A stretch of 64,000 nucleotides of DNA, from positions 1,609,146 through 1,673,145 of the forward strand of contig NZ_JARADB010000002.1 of the NCBI RefSeq assembly GCF_028765165.1, in the 5' to 3' direction. Below the pieces are notes generated by a model. It did no database searches. It saw nothing but the letters and a program-made list of their open reading frames with translations, and was not told where the DNA came from. Below are positions 8,690 through 16,942 of the stretch, piece by piece. The stretch comes from Paenibacillus sp. MAHUQ-63 (lineage in GTDB: Bacteria > Bacillota > Bacilli > Paenibacillales > NBRC-103111). How positions within the stretch are numbered: the first letter of the stretch is position 1; each line of letters starts with the position of its first letter. The position numbers and the translations under genes were made by a program.

Positions 8690-9595
8690 TCATTCGATAT
8701 CGGCTGGCATTGAGTAATTCTCCAATACGAATGATTTGAACATTTGGGAGGGAAAGTTTAGATCCCTGTCTTTATTTACAATCATGCCATGGGTGGAGAA
8801 AACCCTTGAGCTTAAAGGCAGCATTCTGAAATCCCCATCATTTAATTCTTTTTCCGCCGCTACTTTTGGAATTAAAGCAAAGCCTATGCCGCATTTAACA
8901 GCTTTTTTAATCATTTCGATACTTGGATATTGAATAGCACTACTAGCTTCTACGCCAGCTTCCACTAAGACTTTGACAGCATGAGTGTAATACAAACAAC
9001 TGTTACCAAAGCTAAGAACAGATTCACCGTTTAGCACTTTTAGACCATCCACTTCAACATTTCTCGTCAACTCATCTGAGGCGATAAATATTAACTCTTC
9101 CTGCAGCATGGGGTAAAAGTAAAGGTCATCCCGTTGAGGATTCCGCGGAACAAATCCAAAATCAACGACGTGCTGCAAAACATCGTCAATAACATCCTGA
9201 TGATAACCAGTTTCTAACTTAAACTTAACCTTGGGATAATCATGCTGAAACTGTTCGACAAGCGAAAACATTCTCGTGACAAAAAAAGATTCATGCATGC
9301 TAAGGTGAATAGTTCCTTTTAGTTGATTCGATTCATCCATAGCTTTTTCTAATGAAAGCCCTAAATGTACAAACTGATGGGCAAATTTAGCAAGTTTGAG
9401 GCCGGCTTCAGTTGGTTTTACACCTTTTGATAGACGGTGAAAAAGTTTTTGGCCGCATGCTCGTTCCAATAATTGAATATGGTTTGTAACGGTCGATTGA
9501 ACATATCCTAACTTTTCTGATGCTCGGTTAAAGCTCTTTTCCTCCATTACAGCAATAAATGTCTTGAAAAATCTTCCTTCTAACAACTCGATCAT
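8690..9595 (-). CDS. LysR-family transcriptional regulator
   Basis: 301 residues. The N-terminal winged HTH has the LysR pattern (FIAVMEEKSFNRASEKLGY, then STVTNHIQLLER and KLFHRLSKGVKPTEAG). The rest is a periplasmic-binding-like effector domain, including GTIHLSMHESF and ALIPKVAAEKEL. Targets of LysR proteins are often divergent neighbours, but here the divergent side holds only an ilvB scar, so its original partner may be lost. The bidirectional terminator shared with the MHS gene ends this unit. Confidence 0.9.
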   Translation of the reverse strand: MIELLEGRFFKTFIAVMEEKSFNRASEKLGYVQSTVTNHIQLLERACGQKLFHRLSKGVKPTEAGLKLAKFAHQFVHLGLSLEKAMDESNQLKGTIHLSMHESFFVTRMFSLVEQFQHDYPKVKFKLETGYHQDVIDDVLQHVVDFGFVPRNPQRDDLYFYPMLQEELIFIASDELTRNVEVDGLKVLNGESVLSFGNSCLYYTHAVKVLVEAGVEASSAIQYPSIEMIKKAVKCGIGFALIPKVAAEKELNDGDFRMLPLSSRVFSTHGMIVNKDRDLNFPSQMFKSFVLENYSMPADIE

Positions 9596-9771
9596 GATGC
9601 TGGCACTCCTTAGTTATCGAATTTCGGAATAGTGGCTATTGAATCATTCCATAACATGAATAGCTAACTTCATGATAACATAACCAACATAGCAATCAAG
9701 AAACTTCAATTTAGATCTCTTTATAGTTAGAAGAAGTTTTAGTTTATGGGAAAACGGGGGGGAAACAATGA

Positions 9772-10054
9772 ATGATACGGCAATGGCAAGAAATCATTTA
9801 CGATCATCGTTTTAGTCATATGGAACTCTCAGGCAGTCCAGATTTCGTTAAGCTGGCAGAAGCCTAGCCTATGGAATTGTAGGACTTAGGGCAACTAATA
9901 AAATAGAGGCCCGTAAGGTGTGGAATAAAGCTTTGGAAATAGAGGAGCCTGTAGTTATCGATTTTGTTATCAGCCAGCAAGAGAATGTTTATCCAATGCA
10001 ATGGTTACGCCAGGTTCCACGATAGATGAAATGCTTATGGGGGAAGAAAGATGA
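9772..10054 (+). pseudogene. ilvB: Acetolactate synthase large-subunit 3' remnant
   Basis: Only the last ~90 codons of an ilvB-type gene survive. From 9772 the frame reads [16 protein letters not shown] and then DFVKLAEA before TAG; a one-base shift continues YGIVGLRATNKIEARKVWNK and VVIDFVISQQENVYPM; a further shift gives VTPGSTIDEMLMGEER and a natural TGA at 10052. These are the conserved thiamine-diphosphate-enzyme C-terminal motifs of acetolactate synthase. There are at least two frameshifts and no upstream coding part, so this is a decayed fragment. Its end overlaps the start of the next gene. Confidence 0.8.
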
Positions 10055-10836
10055 AACGTCGGACGCTTTTTATTCTTGTCAACAACCATCATGAACCGCG
10101 GAGAGATATGAACGATTCAATTATCAAAAAAATAACAAACAGTTCAAAGAGGAAATCATTATTTCATTTTACTAGAGCCCGAAACTTGGCATCAATTGGA
10201 CATGTCAATGCTTTGTATTCATGTTATCGGGTTGATCCTGCATTATCAAATGAAAGACGATTATGGAGTCGAGAAGTGGATTTTCACGGAAATATTTTTA
10301 TTGCAAATGCTCATTTACGTATTGCCGATCAAGTTATGGATCCCAAAATCACTCAATTAGAATTTTATAATTATCTAGATCAGCATGTATTTTTCTGGCC
10401 AACGTATAGAGATTGTCGGAAAATGCTAGACATTTATTCAAGAAGAGAACCCGATGAAGATTTTGCGATTCTTCAATTGGAAGCTCATCCGTTGCTTTGT
10501 GACTTCTACGACAGGGTCGTATTGTCAAAGTACGACTCTGGAAGCTCGCCTCGATTCCCCGTACATTGCTCTTATAAAAAAAGTTTAGACATGTTTTTGG
10601 CAATAGACCAGTTTCAGCTTGTACAGAAAAATGATGTGCCTACAAAACCTTCCGAGATACGCGAGGTACTTGTGCGAGAGAAAGTAACAAATCTGTCCAG
10701 CTATTTAGGGGCTGTTTATTGCAATGATATGGAGAAGGTTCCCGAAAAATGGAGACCTTATGCAAAATTAATTCGGGATTTTGAGAATGATGTGACCAAG
10801 TATAAAAACGATTCGTCAACGGAAAATAATAGTTAG
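10051..10836 (+). CDS. DUF7002-like protein
   Basis: 261 residues, no signal peptide or TM segment. The pattern LFHFTRARNLASIGHVNALYS, DQHVFFWPTYRDCRKML, then LSKYDSGSSPRFP resembles the DUF7002 family, whose HFT...NLxSI...G opening recalls the ADP-ribosyltransferase-like fold of DarT-type proteins. The biochemical role is unknown. Two starts are possible: ATG 10051, inside the ilvB scar, and ATG 10108 or so after GGAGAG; conservation begins near residue 34, so it does not decide. A membrane protein and a 68-residue protein follow closely on the same strand, possibly an operon. Confidence 0.6.
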   Translation: MKRRTLFILVNNHHEPRRDMNDSIIKKITNSSKRKSLFHFTRARNLASIGHVNALYSCYRVDPALSNERRLWSREVDFHGNIFIANAHLRIADQVMDPKITQLEFYNYLDQHVFFWPTYRDCRKMLDIYSRREPDEDFAILQLEAHPLLCDFYDRVVLSKYDSGSSPRFPVHCSYKKSLDMFLAIDQFQLVQKNDVPTKPSEIREVLVREKVTNLSSYLGAVYCNDMEKVPEKWRPYAKLIRDFENDVTKYKNDSSTENNS

Positions 10837-10900
10837 AAACTTCATACATGACCCGTCATAAAAAATGATGGGACTGTTCTTAATAAGGAGAGCAATCGTC

Positions 10901-11791
10901 ATGATTTGGCATAATATAAAATCCAAAAGCTTTCTATCAGCTTACGTTTTAGTTGTTTTGATGCTTGTAGTTGCTGTTGTTACAGATCAAAAGGATATTC
11001 TTTTTCCTGAAATCGCAGGTATGGCAATGGGTGTTATGGTATTTCCAGTTCCGCATTGGATAAAGAAGCCGGTCCACCTGTGGCTTTCCCCAACGTTAGC
11101 TGCTTTCATGGGAACTTCATTGAATGCTTTATCACTTACGCCTCTGCTGAAAATTTGGTTAGGTTTTGTGATTATTGTCATTCTAATGCATATATTTCGG
11201 GTTAATTTTGGACCTACGATCCCTGCAGGATTGCTTCCGATTTTTCTAGGTCTTCATGATTATGTTTTCGCTATCACAACTGCTATCTTTACGTTTGTCA
11301 TCATGTTGGCGGCTTTCAAAGCAAGAAATCCTGAAAAGTTGTCAAATGGTCCTGCGACTTTTCGAAAGAAAATAGATACGGTTATCATCAGTATGGTTTT
11401 ATGTCTTTGGATTTGGCTTGCCTTTGCGACGGGAATAGAAGTGTTAGTGGTTCCACCCGTTTTTGCTCTTATTTTCGAGATCTTCCATTCTGAAAAGTTT
11501 ACATGGAAATTGATTCCAGCCCGGTTGGCGGTATTGACGATAACAGCTATTCTTTCAGTCGGTGTCTATCACATGTTGGATGAATCGATTATATGGGTTG
11601 GGATAATTAATGTTTTGATTACTCTGTTGCTATGTAATTTATTTAAAGCTCCGGTCCCTGTAGCATTTGGTGTCTCGTTGATGCCTCTTATTTACCCAGC
11701 ATGGGGGAGTTGGTGGTTTCCTCTTGGGGTCCTGATCACAACAGGAGTTTTGATGTGTATTTCTGCAGCATACCGTCATTTTAGAAACTAA
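10901..11791 (+). CDS. Polytopic membrane protein, HPP-like
   Basis: 296 residues, almost entirely hydrophobic, with about nine segments and short polar loops. The stretch FRVNFGPTIPAGLLPIFLGL has a weak likeness to HPP-family proteins, but the family call is uncertain. ATG 10901 is chosen because AAGGAGAG lies 8 bases before it, whereas the in-frame ATG at 10865 has none. It sits 64 bases after the DUF7002-like gene and 28 bases before a small gene. Function unknown; possibly a small-solute or ion permease. Confidence 0.65.
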   Translation: MIWHNIKSKSFLSAYVLVVLMLVVAVVTDQKDILFPEIAGMAMGVMVFPVPHWIKKPVHLWLSPTLAAFMGTSLNALSLTPLLKIWLGFVIIVILMHIFRVNFGPTIPAGLLPIFLGLHDYVFAITTAIFTFVIMLAAFKARNPEKLSNGPATFRKKIDTVIISMVLCLWIWLAFATGIEVLVVPPVFALIFEIFHSEKFTWKLIPARLAVLTITAILSVGVYHMLDESIIWVGIINVLITLLLCNLFKAPVPVAFGVSLMPLIYPAWGSWWFPLGVLITTGVLMCISAAYRHFRN

Positions 11792-11819
11792 AACTTGATA
11801 TAAAGGGAAGGTAGAAATC

Positions 11820-12026
11820 ATGAAAAAACTTCAATACGACAACGAGTTAGACAATGCGATTTTTTTTAGCAACTATGTAGCGGTCTTGAAGGATGGAAGA
11901 ATGGTTGGGGGAGGCATGATCGAAGCATATAACGAAACCGAGGTTAAAGTAGGAGATAGACAGTACTCACGCAAAAAATCAACCTTTGTTGAGGCACCGG
12001 CTCCGGAAGCTTATATTCTTTTTTGA
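11820..12026 (+). CDS. Small acidic protein of unknown function
   Basis: 68 residues, soluble, no recognisable domain: a beta-rich core FFSNYVAVLKDGRMVGGGMI and EVKVGDRQYSRKKSTF suggests a small barrel (SH3/KOW-like) but this is inference. GGAAGG lies 8 bases upstream of the ATG. It ends the possible three-gene unit with the DUF7002-like and membrane genes; a hairpin follows at 12043. Confidence 0.6.
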   Translation: MKKLQYDNELDNAIFFSNYVAVLKDGRMVGGGMIEAYNETEVKVGDRQYSRKKSTFVEAPAPEAYILF

Positions 12027-12042
12027 TGTTCAATAAATAAGC

Positions 12043-12086
12043 CACAAGTGCTGCTGACTAAAATCAGTAAATTGGCGGCACTTGTG
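12043..12086 (+). terminator. Hairpin after the 68-residue gene
   Basis: CACAAGTGC pairs with GCACTTGTG over a long loop; the tail is only moderately T-rich, so termination is uncertain. Confidence 0.45.
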
Positions 12087-12136
12087 AATTTCTTGGTTAT
12101 ATTAAAAATACTTAATATTGAAGGTAGTGACCAATC

Positions 12137-13120
12137 ATGCAGACCATAACGATCGTACAGAAACAAAAAAATATCGGTTCTATTCAATTCTTACCTGTTA
12201 ATCTATTTGCTTCGGTTATGGGAATTTCGGGGTTATCATTGGCTTGGAGGCAAGCAAGTAAGCTGCTGGGTACTTCACTCGTAATCGCTGATATCATTGG
12301 AATTATTGGCGTCCTAATGTTTGTCGTTCTAAGCGTAGGTTATGTTTCTAAATGCATTCTATACCCGAATAAGGTTAAGGATGAATTTATGCATCCCATC
12401 TCAGGAAACTTTTTCGGTACGATTACAATCGCTATTTTATTACTATCCTCTGTGATTGGATCCTACAGTAAAATATCAGGCCAAGTTATTTGGATTATCG
12501 GTACTGTAAGCACCTTGGCGCTTAGTTATCTCGTTGTTACACGTCTTCTTAATGGCAACAATGATCCGGCACATGCAGTTCCGGCTTGGCTTATTCCTGG
12601 AGTGGGAACAATGGATATTGCGGTCGCCGGCGGGAGTATGCCGTTCTCATGGGCATATGAAATTAATCTGTTGTCTCTAGCGATTGGAGGAATTGTTGCT
12701 TTAGTTTTTCTCACCATGATCTTATCTCGATTGATTCATCATGATCCATTGCATGCAGGATTAACGCCGTCCATGATCATTATGATCGCGCCTTTTGAGG
12801 TAGGTTTTCTAGGCTATGTAAACTTTGAGCATCGAATTGACCAGTTTGCTTCCATCCTGTTTTATTTCGGTTTGTTCCTGTTCATTGTATTATTCTTCAA
12901 AGTATTTAAAAAATCCATCCCGTTCGGTGCTTCCTGGTGGGGGGTTAGTTTTCCTATGGCTGCTCTCAGCAACGCAGCATTGATATACGCAATGTTCGTG
13001 CACTCTTGGCTATTAATTGCTATCTCTACAGTCATTCTAGTTGTTCTAAACATTGTATTGGTCGTTCTCTTTATTAGAACAATAAGGAGCCTGTTTAATG
13101 GAACTCTTCTTCAAGGATGA
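12137..13120 (+). CDS. TDT-family (TehA/SLAC1-like) anion transporter
   Basis: 327 residues with ten hydrophobic helices. The N-terminal MGISGLSLAW motif, the HPISGNFFGTI segment and WLIPGVGTMDIAVAG match the tellurite-resistance/dicarboxylate transporter (TDT) family that includes TehA, Mae1 and plant SLAC1. These form ring-shaped anion channels. Whether this one moves tellurite-related, sulfite or dicarboxylate anions cannot be read. Shine-Dalgarno GAAGG lies upstream of the ATG. It stands alone between a hairpin and an apparent regulator scar. Confidence 0.88.
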   Translation: MQTITIVQKQKNIGSIQFLPVNLFASVMGISGLSLAWRQASKLLGTSLVIADIIGIIGVLMFVVLSVGYVSKCILYPNKVKDEFMHPISGNFFGTITIAILLLSSVIGSYSKISGQVIWIIGTVSTLALSYLVVTRLLNGNNDPAHAVPAWLIPGVGTMDIAVAGGSMPFSWAYEINLLSLAIGGIVALVFLTMILSRLIHHDPLHAGLTPSMIIMIAPFEVGFLGYVNFEHRIDQFASILFYFGLFLFIVLFFKVFKKSIPFGASWWGVSFPMAALSNAALIYAMFVHSWLLIAISTVILVVLNIVLVVLFIRTIRSLFNGTLLQG

Positions 13121-13141
13121 CGCATAAAAATAAGTTCCAAA

Positions 13142-13228
13142 GGCATCATAGATATGGAAACTAGGGGATACATTATCGTTAATGATGAAGTAGAACCGCA
13201 CCTCCAATATAAAATTATTGATAAATAA
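13142..13228 (+). pseudogene. Possible HxlR-type regulator fragment
   Basis: A short open stretch ends DMETRGYIIVNDEVEPHLQY and KIIDK-stop, resembling the wing of HxlR regulators (pattern L.. .G.I.R..Y.EVPP.VEY.L...G). No HTH part precedes it. HxlR proteins often control flavin oxidoreductases like the gene right after it. Tentative. Confidence 0.35.
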
Positions 13229-13249
13229 TAATGAAACGGAGCAAACAAA

Positions 13250-13792
13250 ATGAAAACTTTAGTCATCGTCACCCACCCGAACATCGAAGCATCTAACTGG
13301 AATAAAGCATGGGTAGAGGAATTGCGAAAGCATAGTGACATCACCATTCATGAGTTATATAAAACATACCCCGACGAAAAAATAGACGTTTCTAAAGAGC
13401 AAGAATTGATAGAGTCGCATGATCGAATTATTTTTCAATATCCACTCTACTGGTACAGCACACCGCCATTACTCAAAAAGTGGTTTGACCAAGTTTTGCT
13501 TTACGGTTGGGCTTATGGGCCGGATGCTACGAAAATAAAAGGTAAAGAAATAGGCGTAGCAATCTCAACATATGGTACGGAGGCATCGTATCAAGCGAGT
13601 GGCTCTAACCGCTTTACACTTCAAGAGATTTTGCGACCAATAGAAGCTCTAGTTCATTTTATTAATGCGACTTATCTGCCTCATTTTTCGCTAAATGACA
13701 CTTCAAATGTTACGGAAGAGAGATTAGCAACGAGCAGTAAGGACTATATTCATCATATTAGAACTGTGAAACCAGCGGTCGTACATGGATAA
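13250..13792 (+). CDS. Flavodoxin-fold NAD(P)H oxidoreductase (KefF/YwrO/MdaB type)
   Basis: 180 residues. It opens with the flavin-binding strand-loop KTLVIVTHPN, then FQYPLYWYSTPPLLKKWFDQ, the active-site region typical of quinone reductases of the KefF/YwrO family, and ISTYGTEASYQ. It probably reduces quinones or other electrophiles by two electrons using FMN/FAD. CGGAGC lies before the ATG. A probable HxlR-regulator scar directly upstream suggests it has lost its former regulator. Confidence 0.9.
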   Translation: MKTLVIVTHPNIEASNWNKAWVEELRKHSDITIHELYKTYPDEKIDVSKEQELIESHDRIIFQYPLYWYSTPPLLKKWFDQVLLYGWAYGPDATKIKGKEIGVAISTYGTEASYQASGSNRFTLQEILRPIEALVHFINATYLPHFSLNDTSNVTEERLATSSKDYIHHIRTVKPAVVHG

Positions 13793-13982
13793 GTAAAAAC
13801 ACTTATACGAAAAATGAGAAAGATTCACAGCACAGCTTAACAACAAGATTCATCACTAAAAGGCCGCGGAACGGCGTAATGAAGAGGCAATCGCTACCTT
13901 CTTGGGGAAGTTCGCTGCCGGAATGTCGGGTACAGGAAACGATTTAGTTGTCGGGTGATAGGAACAGTTTATATTACATGCC

Positions 13983-14006
13983 GCCGCATTTGATGCGGCT
14001 TTTTTA
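13983..14006 (+). terminator. Strong terminator upstream of the YheC/YheD-like gene
   Basis: GCCGCA pairs with TGCGGC over a 5-base loop, followed by seven T. The 13793-13982 interval holds only a short unassigned open stretch near 13868-13959 (ending TGNDLVVG-stop) with no start that I trust. Confidence 0.75.
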
Positions 14007-14091
14007 TTTTAAGCGCCATATAGCTTAGGCAAATGCTGTGACAAACACCTAATTCTATGCGTATGTTGAGAAAAAGGAAGGGGTGGGGCAA

Positions 14092-14847
14092 TTGAAATAT
14101 GCAAGCAAATCTTTCAAGAGCAAATGGCAAAAGACCAAATGGCTGCTTAAGCACCGGAGATTGCGAAGGCGTATCCCCCGCACTATGCCGTTTAACAGAA
14201 AAAACTTGCGGAAAATGCTATCCGGTTATCCGACCGTCTATTTTAAGCCTACGGGAGGTACGGGTGGGTTTGGCATCATCCGGATCAAGAGAATGGCGAG
14301 AGGTTACCAAACGAAACACAATACCTTTAAATCGTCAAGTCCGACATTTGGTCATTTATACAAGAAACTGTCCCGGTTCTCGGGAAGGAAATCGTATCTG
14401 CTACAGCAGGGGATCCGACTTGCCAAAACGAAAGGTAAGCCGTTCGATATCCGAGTCATGGTTCAGAAGACAAATGAAGGAAAATGGATAAGTACGGCCA
14501 TATGTACCAAAATAGGCAAGCCGGACAAGGTGGCGACGAATTATCACCAAGGAGGCAGGCTGGGCGCCCTTCACCAAACGCTGGCGGGAGCAGGGTACAA
14601 GCACGATTCGATTGTTCGTAAGAAAGCTGCAATGAAGCAGCTTGGCGTTGCTGTGGGTAAGAGCTTTGATCTGTATCGGAGAGGCTTCAGAGAGCTGGGG
14701 CTGGATGTGGCTCTCGATACCGAGGGGAAGCTATGGATTCTGGAAGTGAATACGAGGCCGGCCATTTATCCATGGAAATACTTAAAGGGAAAAAGGCTAT
14801 ATCGACGCATCCTGTCCGCTGCCAGACAATACGGCAGAGTCACATAG
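14092..14847 (+). CDS. YheC/YheD-family spore-coat-associated ATP-grasp protein
   Basis: About 251 residues. ATP-grasp elements are clear: YFKPTGGTGGFGIIRI (nucleotide-binding loop), KPFDIRVMVQK, and the metal/ATP site LWILEVNTRPA. This matches the YheC/YheD family, called endospore coat-associated in Bacillus, whose reaction is unknown. YheC/YheD are often ~350-450 residues, so this is a short form with a compact basic N-terminus. TTG 14092 fits GGAAGGGG at 8-base spacing; GTG 14083 is the alternative and gives 254 residues. The stop touches the stop of the convergent AraC gene with no gap. Confidence 0.85.
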   Translation: MKYASKSFKSKWQKTKWLLKHRRLRRRIPRTMPFNRKNLRKMLSGYPTVYFKPTGGTGGFGIIRIKRMARGYQTKHNTFKSSSPTFGHLYKKLSRFSGRKSYLLQQGIRLAKTKGKPFDIRVMVQKTNEGKWISTAICTKIGKPDKVATNYHQGGRLGALHQTLAGAGYKHDSIVRKKAAMKQLGVAVGKSFDLYRRGFRELGLDVALDTEGKLWILEVNTRPAIYPWKYLKGKRLYRRILSAARQYGRVT

Positions 14848-15747
14848 TTAAATCTCGTCCGTTACAACAGTGCTTCTATAGACGGATGGCGCTATCCCGA
14901 TCCAACGCTTAAATTGGCGGCTGAAGTGGGCGCTTGTTTTATACCCGAGTATCATGGCTATATGGTCTATAGACAGTTCGGTCTGAAGCAATAGGCGCTG
15001 GGCCTCGCTTAACAAAATTTCCGACATATATTTGCGGGGGGCCTTCCCATAAACCTGTTGAAAGACGCGGTTCACCTGGGATGGACTCAATTTTAAGGAT
15101 TCGGCTATGTCTTGGACGAATTTTCTTTCGTTGTCTTCCATTTGGCCGTGAAGCAGGCTGCTTCGGATCGAAGCCTCAATATTTTCAGCGATGCGGCCGG
15201 CCAGTACTTCCTTTTTCGTAAGCACGACATTGTCGGTTTGGGACAGCTGCTCCACAAGCGTTCCCAAAAGCTCAAACACGGCTGCGTACACCCTCATGCT
15301 TTTTGCGGCGGAAAGCGATCGACCTCTGTTTTCAGTCGCAAGATTACATAAGTCCGATAGGAAGGGAACCAATTCTTTGACAAGGGGAGAAGATGCTTCG
15401 TAGCAGACGGCATGACGGCGCTCCAGCTCCTTGGAGAAAGCAGGATCTGCGACGCTGAAATGCACACAAAAATAAGTGAAGCCCTGAGTGCCTGCCGATT
15501 TGCATGAATGAATGATTCCCGGACGTATGAAAAGCAGATCTCCCTTTTTTTGATCATAAATCTGACCCTCGACGATCATCTTCATGTCCCCTTCGATCAC
15601 CCAATGAAGCTCGTACATCGGATGTTCATGGGATGGATAGGTCCACCGGGGACCCACATCGCGAACATGAAGCCCCATCAGATGAAAGGACATTCGAACA
15701 TCGGGAAGCCTGCCTATTTCAACGATATCGGTGATCAATTCAGACAT
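14848..15747 (-). CDS. AraC-family regulator with N-terminal cupin
   Basis: 299 residues: an N-terminal AraC-binding cupin (~1-150; YPSHEHPMYELHWVIEGDM, then KKGDLLFIRPGIIHS), and a C-terminal double HTH (~195-295; DIAESLKLSPSQVNRVFQQV and KTSAHFSRQFKRWIGIAPS). Such one-component regulators sense a sugar and usually activate glycoside or transport genes. Divergent upstream lies the GntR-led sugar cluster, so this may co-control it. AAGGGGG precedes the ATG. A weak cre-like box lies 43 bases upstream of its start. Confidence 0.92.
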   Translation of the reverse strand: MSELITDIVEIGRLPDVRMSFHLMGLHVRDVGPRWTYPSHEHPMYELHWVIEGDMKMIVEGQIYDQKKGDLLFIRPGIIHSCKSAGTQGFTYFCVHFSVADPAFSKELERRHAVCYEASSPLVKELVPFLSDLCNLATENRGRSLSAAKSMRVYAAVFELLGTLVEQLSQTDNVVLTKKEVLAGRIAENIEASIRSSLLHGQMEDNERKFVQDIAESLKLSPSQVNRVFQQVYGKAPRKYMSEILLSEAQRLLLQTELSIDHIAMILGYKTSAHFSRQFKRWIGIAPSVYRSTVVTDEI

Positions 15748-16054
15748 AGTATACGTCCCCCTTGTTTTTCACACTATTGTACACCCATTATACAGCGCTT
15801 TCAATCGGGTGGAAATGCTAGAAATGGGTAAATGTTTTAAGCGATTAGTGCATCGTCAGCTCCGCTGCAGTAGTGGTATGTTAGTATTATCACAGGCCAA
15901 AGGTAACAAATTATGTATCCACAAGGCGTCATCAGCATTTGCTGCTGGAAGAATGGATCCACGCAAAGAGGGGTGGCCGATCAGTTTAAGAGAGCGATCC
16001 GGATCACTACATTTTAGCTGGTATACTAGGGTAACTAGTCATCTCTTCTAATTT
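15748..16054. other. Divergent control region between AraC and GntR genes
   Basis: No gene supported; the open frames here have no binding site or recognisable sequence. It carries two cre-like boxes (15790 and 16055) and presumably the promoters of both genes. Confidence 0.45.
15790..15803 (-). promoter_or_regulatory. cre-like box near the AraC promoter
   Basis: On the minus strand TGAAAGCGCTGTAT matches the cre consensus at 12 of 14 positions. Confidence 0.35.
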
Positions 16055-16068
16055 TGTAAGCGCTTTTT
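16055..16068 (+). promoter_or_regulatory. cre-like box before the GntR gene
   Basis: TGTAAGCGCTTTTT matches the cre consensus at 13 of 14 positions, about 50 bases before the GntR start. Confidence 0.5.
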
Positions 16069-16115
16069 CGAGTGCTTGAAGGATGAATAGCCGCTCGTCG
16101 GGCTGGAGGAATCTA

Positions 16116-16802
16116 ATGAGTATTCAGATTGACATTTCAAGAGACAAAAGAGGACTTATAAGGGATTTCGTTTACGAAACCCTGAAGAAAAACATCATGG
16201 AGCTGCGACTTGAACCGGGGCGGTTTATCTCGGAAAAAGAACTGGTCGAGATGCTCCAAGTGAGCAGGACGCCAATCCGTGAAGCATTGGTTAAACTTAC
16301 TCAGGAGGAATTAATCGAAACCACTCCGCAGAAGGGCTCCATCATATCGCTAATCGATTTACAGCATGCGGAAGAATCCCGGTTTGTCAGAAAAACATTG
16401 GAATCGGCCGTTGTTCGAGAAGCATGCGAGCTGCTTGACAAGGAGCAGGTGCTTCATCTGCAAAATCTCATCTCGCTGCAAGAACTGTGCGAATCCGAAC
16501 AGAATTATGGACGTCTGTTTGAGCTCGATGAAGAGTTTCACAAATCGATTATGATCGGCTGCGGCCGGGGCCGTACGTGGGGACTTATTCAACAAATGGC
16601 AACGCATGACAACCGCATCCGGATTCTACGGCTTGCTTCCGATTCCGACTGGAAAATCATACTTGCTCAGCATCATGGCATTGTTCGAGCTATCAAGGAG
16701 AAGGATCCCGACCAAGCGGATAAAATGATAAGAGATCATTTGGAACTGCTCTTGATTGAGAAAGAAAGTTTAAAGCAGAAGCACACCAAATTTTTCAAAT
16801 AA
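16116..16802 (+). CDS. GntR-family (FCD/FadR-type) regulator
   Basis: 228 residues: a winged HTH at ~8-75 (RFISEKELVEMLQVSRTPIR, EALVKLTQEELIE), then an all-helical FCD ligand domain (RFVRKTLESAVVREACELL; metal-type Asp/His residues in LDEEFHKSIM and HHGIVRAIKEKD). FCD regulators usually respond to sugar acids or similar. ATG 16116 follows GGAGGA at 5-7 bases, better than ATG 16083. Directly downstream are a Gfo/Idh dehydrogenase scar and a complete sugar ABC system, so it probably represses that unit. Confidence 0.9.
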   Translation: MSIQIDISRDKRGLIRDFVYETLKKNIMELRLEPGRFISEKELVEMLQVSRTPIREALVKLTQEELIETTPQKGSIISLIDLQHAEESRFVRKTLESAVVREACELLDKEQVLHLQNLISLQELCESEQNYGRLFELDEEFHKSIMIGCGRGRTWGLIQQMATHDNRIRILRLASDSDWKIILAQHHGIVRAIKEKDPDQADKMIRDHLELLLIEKESLKQKHTKFFK

Positions 16803-16819
16803 AACAAAAGGAGTGAAAG

Positions 16820-16939
16820 ACGAAGATCAAAGCAGCTGTTATCGGTACCAGCGGTATCATAAACTCACATTTGGAAGCGTATTCAAACTTGATACAGATG
16901 GCTTACTCGGAAGAGAAACCAGTGAAATGGAGGTTGTAA
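16820..16939 (+). pseudogene. Gfo/Idh/MocA oxidoreductase scar with internal deletion
   Basis: A 39-codon open stretch reads KIKAAVIGTSGIINSHLEAY, the Rossmann start of Gfo/Idh/MocA dehydrogenases, and then jumps to LIQMAYSEEKPVKWRL-stop, which looks like the usual C-terminal tail. About 300 residues are missing. AAAGGAG (16807-16813) sits at correct distance from ACG at 16820, where an ATG would be expected, so the start is also lost. The remaining DNA supplies the Shine-Dalgarno for the permease gene. Confidence 0.7.
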
Positions 16940-16942
16940 TCT

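Noticed and set aside
13868-13959. Open stretch ending TGNDLVVG-stop
   Set aside because: Looks protein-like (EEAIATFLGKFAAGMSG) but has no start and no family I recognise; too short to call.
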